From DATAAP01 sp041690495 (GTDB taxonomy: Bacteria > Pseudomonadota > Alphaproteobacteria > CACIAM-22H2): a stretch of DNA of 64,000 nucleotides. Under the pieces are notes generated by a model. The model ran no database searches. It had not been told where the DNA came from and was given only the letters and a program-made list of their open reading frames with translations. Shown here piece after piece: positions 61,490-64,000 of the stretch (positions are counted from its first letter, which is position 1; each line of letters starts with the position of its first letter). Both the position numbers and the translations under genes were made by a program. The DNA is taken from positions 73,882-137,881 of the forward strand of contig JAWLHE010000012.1 of NCBI GenBank assembly GCA_041690495.1. Direction: 5' to 3'.

Positions 61490-61528
61490 CGCCCGCGCGG
61501 TCCTGACGACCGGCGGGCGTTTTGTTTT
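61490..61528 (+). terminator. Strong intrinsic terminator of the restriction operon
   Basis: CGCCCGC...GGTC (61490-61501) pairs with GACC...GCGGGCG (61508-61519) around a short loop, followed by TTTTGTTTT (61520-61528). It is the best rho-independent terminator in the window and ends the mod-res-DUF6883-DUF4926 operon. The AT-richer 60 bases before it are not coding. Confidence 0.85.
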
Positions 61529-61636
61529 GCGCTGACGACGCACTCGCGCTGGGGCCTCATGCCCGCCTTCTCCCGCAAGCGGGATAAGAAGCGCGGCCCA
61601 GCACTCAACCCAAACATCCGAATAGAAGGTCCTCCC

Positions 61637-63175
61637 ATGCATCCCTCCAATGTCATGGAGCGGCGCGGGGCGGCGATGGCCGCCGATCTGCGCCTGCTCG
61701 GTGCGGCCGACCTGCTCGCCCTCGACCTGCCGCCGCGCGAGTCCGTGATCGGGCCGGCCCTGGTGCGCGGCTCGGTCACCCTGCTGCGCGGCGGAGCATG
61801 CCTCGGCAAGAGCTGGCTGGCGCTGTCGCTCGCCTATGCCGCCGCCGCCGGCGGCAGCGCCTGCGGCTGGGCCGCCCCGCGTCCCGCCCGCGTGCTCTAT
61901 GCCGACGCGCAGATGCCGCTCGCGCTGCTGCAGGCGCGGCTCGCCGCGATCGCGCGGTTCGCGGAGTGCGCTGCGGCGCCGGACCCTCGCCCTTCGTCCC
62001 TCGACAAGCTCGGGACGAGGGGCTCAGGACGAGGGCCCGGGGGTGAGGGTCGCGGGGAAAGAGCGGCGCCAGCGCAGGACGAGGTCGTCATCGAAGCGGG
62101 ACCCGCGCGCCGGCGCGCCCGGGTCCGCCGGCGCGGCATGGGCCCGGACGACGCGGCCGCCGCCGCCGCACCGGCAATCGCACCGGCTGCGCCGCCGCCC
62201 GTGCCCGCCACCCTTCGCCTCCTCGCCGGCGAGGCGCAGGCGCTGCCCATGCCCGACCTGGCGCAGGAGAGCGGCCGCGCCGCGCTCACGCGCCTGCTGT
62301 TCGAGGCGGAGGGCGAGGGCGGCGCGGCACCGGTCCCTGCCTTCGACCTGGTCGTGCTCGACGGGCTCTCGGCGCTGCTGCGCGGGGCGCGCGGGCGCAA
62401 CGACCCGGCGCGCGAATTCGCCGAATTCCTCTCCGCGCTCCGCCGCGCCGGCCTGTGCGTCCTGCTGGTCGACCGCGCCCGGCCGCGCCGCCGCATGGCG
62501 CCACCCTACGAGGACATCCTCGACGCGACCATCACGGTAAAGCGGCCGCCCGGCCTCGGCGACGACGGCGCGGCGCACATGGCGCTCGCGCTCGCCGGCC
62601 GGGCCTTCGCCGGATCGGAGCAGTTCGAGCTCAGGCTGGTGCTGGAGCCGGAAGCCGGCGAGGCCCCGGGCTGGCGCCGCGTGGCGCGGCTGGATGCGCT
62701 GATGCTGGCGGCCTGGCGGCTGGAACGGCGCGGCCTGTCCTACCGCGCCATGGCGCGCGAGCTCGACGTCTCGGCCGCCACCGCCTGGCGCCTGTGCCGC
62801 AAGGCCGCGGCGCTCGACCCCGACGTGCTCGAAGCGGCCGCGGCGGAAATGGACGGCGACGTGCTGCCGCCAGAGGACGAAACGGCGGCAACGGTCGAAA
62901 TCGCTGAAACACCCGAAACACCGGAGCCGCCGCGCGACAGCCCGGACTGGATCGCATGGACCGTCGACCGGCTGTGCCGCGACGGCCGCGACGGCCCCGA
63001 CGGGCCGGACTGGGCCGCGGCGGCCCGGGCGGCGCGCGACTGGGTCCGCCTGCTCGCGGCCCTGCGCGCGCCGCCGGGCGTGTTCCTCCAGGGCCGGCAC
63101 TGGCAGCAGGTCGACCGGGCGCTCCACGACCGCCTCAAGGCCGCCCTCGCGCCGGCCCGGGCGGCGGCGCCGTGA
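61637..63175 (+). CDS. RecA-superfamily ATPase with C-terminal helix-turn-helix (RepA-like)
   Basis: The 512-residue protein has Walker A LLRGGACLGKSWLALSLA (about residue 50), VLYADAQMPLALLQARLAA, Walker B FDLVVLDGLSALLRG (about residue 240), VLLVDRARPRR, and a C-terminal DNA-binding helix-turn-helix (GLSYRAMARELDVSAATAWR, about residues 365-384). The layout is that of RepA/AAA_25-type ATPases of plasmids and phages. A repeat-derived insertion lies at about residues 114-143. The ATG at 61637 is chosen for AGAAGG 7 bases upstream. The C-terminal 120 residues are unassigned. Confidence 0.7.
   Translation: MHPSNVMERRGAAMAADLRLLGAADLLALDLPPRESVIGPALVRGSVTLLRGGACLGKSWLALSLAYAAAAGGSACGWAAPRPARVLYADAQMPLALLQARLAAIARFAECAAAPDPRPSSLDKLGTRGSGRGPGGEGRGERAAPAQDEVVIEAGPARRRARVRRRGMGPDDAAAAAAPAIAPAAPPPVPATLRLLAGEAQALPMPDLAQESGRAALTRLLFEAEGEGGAAPVPAFDLVVLDGLSALLRGARGRNDPAREFAEFLSALRRAGLCVLLVDRARPRRRMAPPYEDILDATITVKRPPGLGDDGAAHMALALAGRAFAGSEQFELRLVLEPEAGEAPGWRRVARLDALMLAAWRLERRGLSYRAMARELDVSAATAWRLCRKAAALDPDVLEAAAAEMDGDVLPPEDETAATVEIAETPETPEPPRDSPDWIAWTVDRLCRDGRDGPDGPDWAAAARAARDWVRLLAALRAPPGVFLQGRHWQQVDRALHDRLKAALAPARAAAP
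61980..62065. repeat. Palindromic repeat inserted in the RecA-like ATPase gene
   Basis: The segment begins GGACCCTCGCCCTTCGTCCC, contains CTCGACAAGCTCGGGACGAG and ends in GGGTGAGGGTC. It resembles the right-hand unit of the first mnmG insertion. It is translated in frame as a Gly/Arg/Pro-rich loop (PDPRPSSLDKLGTRGSGRGP) between the two nucleotide-binding halves. Boundaries are approximate. Confidence 0.7.
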
Positions 63176-63224
63176 AACTTCCGGCGCAGCGCCCCGTTGT
63201 ACCGGCACAACGAGAGGAGGTCGC

Positions 63225-63419
63225 ATGGCCGACCATCGCGGACCGGCCCGCCCGCGCGACGCGCGGCGCGTCGACGCCAGCCAGGAGCACGAGCTGCGCT
63301 ACTGGGCGCAGAAATGGAATGTCCCGCCCGAACGCCTGCGCGCGGCGGTCGGGCGCGTCGGCCCGGTGGCCGACGACGTGGCACGGGAGCTCGGCGCCGA
63401 TGCAGCCGCCGAAATCTAA
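63225..63419 (+). CDS. DUF3606-domain protein
   Basis: The 64-residue protein has the DUF3606 pattern: RVDASQEHELRYWAQKWNVP and ERLRAAVGRVGPVADDVARE. Proteins of this kind are short, soluble, helical and often stress-linked; the function is unknown. GAGAGGAGG precedes the ATG. It overlaps the histone-like gene by 20 bases. Confidence 0.85.
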   Translation: MADHRGPARPRDARRVDASQEHELRYWAQKWNVPPERLRAAVGRVGPVADDVARELGADAAAEI

Positions 63420-63900
63420 GGCGAAGGGCCGCCCGCCCACGCGTCAGCCGGGCGAGGAGCCAGGCGCTGGCAACCCGCTGGTCGATGCCGCCGCCGATAC
63501 CGCCGCCACCGCCACCGACATCGCGACCGGCGCCGCCGCGACCGCTGCGGGCACGGCCGTGCGCGCCACCTCGACCATGGTGCGCATGGCGACCGACGCG
63601 ATGCAGGGATTGCTGCCGGAAGGAGAGGCGGCGCAGGCGCCCGCCCGGCGCCGCCGCGCGGCTCCCGGGCGCAGGAAGGCCGCGCGCAAGGCGGCAAAGG
63701 CGAAAACCGCGGCGCCGGCCCGCAAGCAGGCGAAGAAGAAGGCCGCGAAGAAGCGCGCCGCCGCCGCGCGCGGCGCACCGGCCAGGACGGCGAAGAAGGC
63801 CGCCGGGAAGAGCGCAAAGAAGGCTGCGAAGCGGAAGGCCGCGAAGAAGACGGCGCGGAAGACCGCCAGGAAGGCCGCGAAGCGCCGCGGCCGGCGCTAG
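63400..63900 (+). CDS. Histone H1-like basic protein
   Basis: The 166-residue protein has an Ala/Thr-rich N-terminal part (VDAAADTAATATDIATGAAA) and a C-terminal lysine/alanine tail of KKAAKK-type repeats (KAAKRKAAKKTARKTARKAA), as in bacterial histone H1-like DNA-binding proteins. It likely condenses DNA or binds nucleic acid non-specifically. The ATG at 63400 lies inside the DUF3606 gene. The stop is immediately followed by the insertion sequence edge. Confidence 0.75.
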   Translation: MQPPKSKAKGRPPTRQPGEEPGAGNPLVDAAADTAATATDIATGAAATAAGTAVRATSTMVRMATDAMQGLLPEGEAAQAPARRRRAAPGRRKAARKAAKAKTAAPARKQAKKKAAKKRAAAARGAPARTAKKAAGKSAKKAAKRKAAKKTARKTARKAAKRRGRR

Positions 63901-63901
63901 G

Positions 63902-64000
63902 TGTCGTTGCTATAGAGGTTGTTCATCCGGGCCTGACCGAGGAAGCTGGTTGTTGCGAAGCAAGCAGCTGAGGTCGGGGGGCCCGGATGAACGTGCATAA
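63902..64000 (+). mobile_element. Left end of an IS481-type insertion sequence (truncated by window edge)
   Basis: The sequence TGTCGTTGCTATAGAGGTTG and the following 60 bases form the kind of leader found before IS481-family transposases. The ATG at 63987 begins M-N-V-H-K, the conserved N-terminus of those transposases. Only 14 bases of the gene are in the window. The left boundary is estimated as directly after the stop codon at 63900. Confidence 0.65.

Noticed and set aside
61422..61500. A small RNA gene before the restriction operon terminator
   Set aside because: The stretch has a hairpin and terminator but no promoter or known RNA motif I can identify, so it is better read as the 3' untranslated end of the operon.

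Overview
The window is about 68% G+C, single-chromosome-like bacterial DNA. Gene content and order point to an alphaproteobacterium: a his operon ordered hisB-DUF2628-hisH-hisA-hisF-hisE-HIT divergent from hslVU, an mnmG-rsmG-parA-parB origin-proximal block with parS sites, an EcfG-type sigma factor with GGAAC-N16/17-CGTT promoters, an ScfR/RamB-type regulator divergent from isocitrate lyase, and dispersed GTCATGCCCGGGC-type palindromes. The order and genus cannot be settled from the sequence alone.

Layout. 1-5 kb: a truncated cyclase-family gene, then the histidine operon on the minus strand. 5-7.2 kb: hslVU protease on the plus strand. 7.4-12.2 kb: a PAS_5 protein, a ketopantoate reductase-like protein, isocitrate lyase and its probable regulator. 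12.2-13.9 kb: an AT-richer islet with an Xre-ImmA/IrrE protein and a DUF4411 PIN-like protein, probably a toxin-antitoxin pair. 13.9-20.5 kb: MFS transporter, acetyltransferase, LysR regulator, cytochrome c with a tiny lipoprotein, and leuS. 20.7-25.4 kb: an RTX repeat protein, a split Aer-like PAS plus chemotaxis transducer pair, a cupin, a minimal PEP-CTERM protein and a flavin-binding protein. 25.5-33 kb: PRC-barrel, SGNH-hydrolase, lytic transglycosylase, DUF6134, response regulator, MFS, cupin and SDR genes. 33-41 kb: LysE, LysR, sulfite assimilation (cysI plus sirC-like), peroxiredoxin, and a three-gene envelope operon with an M48 protease. 41-49 kb: bactofilin, lemA with two TPM-domain genes, a TonB-like protein, the EcfG-type sigma factor, an ankyrin protein, an FAH-family enzyme and a ccdAB module. 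49-54.5 kb: parB, parA, rsmG, mnmG with parS sites. 54.5-61.5 kb: a type III-like restriction-modification operon with DUF6883/DUF4926 genes, ended by a clear terminator. 61.6-64 kb: a RecA-like ATPase, DUF3606 and histone H1-like genes, then the edge of an IS481-type insertion sequence.

Three layers of structure are not explained by the gene list. First, five GGAAC-N16/17-(C/G)GTT general-stress promoters sit directly upstream of genes, including the EcfG-type sigma gene itself and a back-to-back pair whose -35 elements touch. Second, palindromic repeats occur between genes and also in frame inside mnmG (twice) and inside the RecA-like ATPase, lengthening the proteins without breaking them. 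Third, the origin-proximal block is rearranged: a convergent small gene and a repeat pair separate rsmG from parA, and a restriction island with a mosaic methyltransferase lies immediately beyond mnmG.

Limits: all calls come from reading translations and motifs by eye. No database search, alignment or structure prediction was run.
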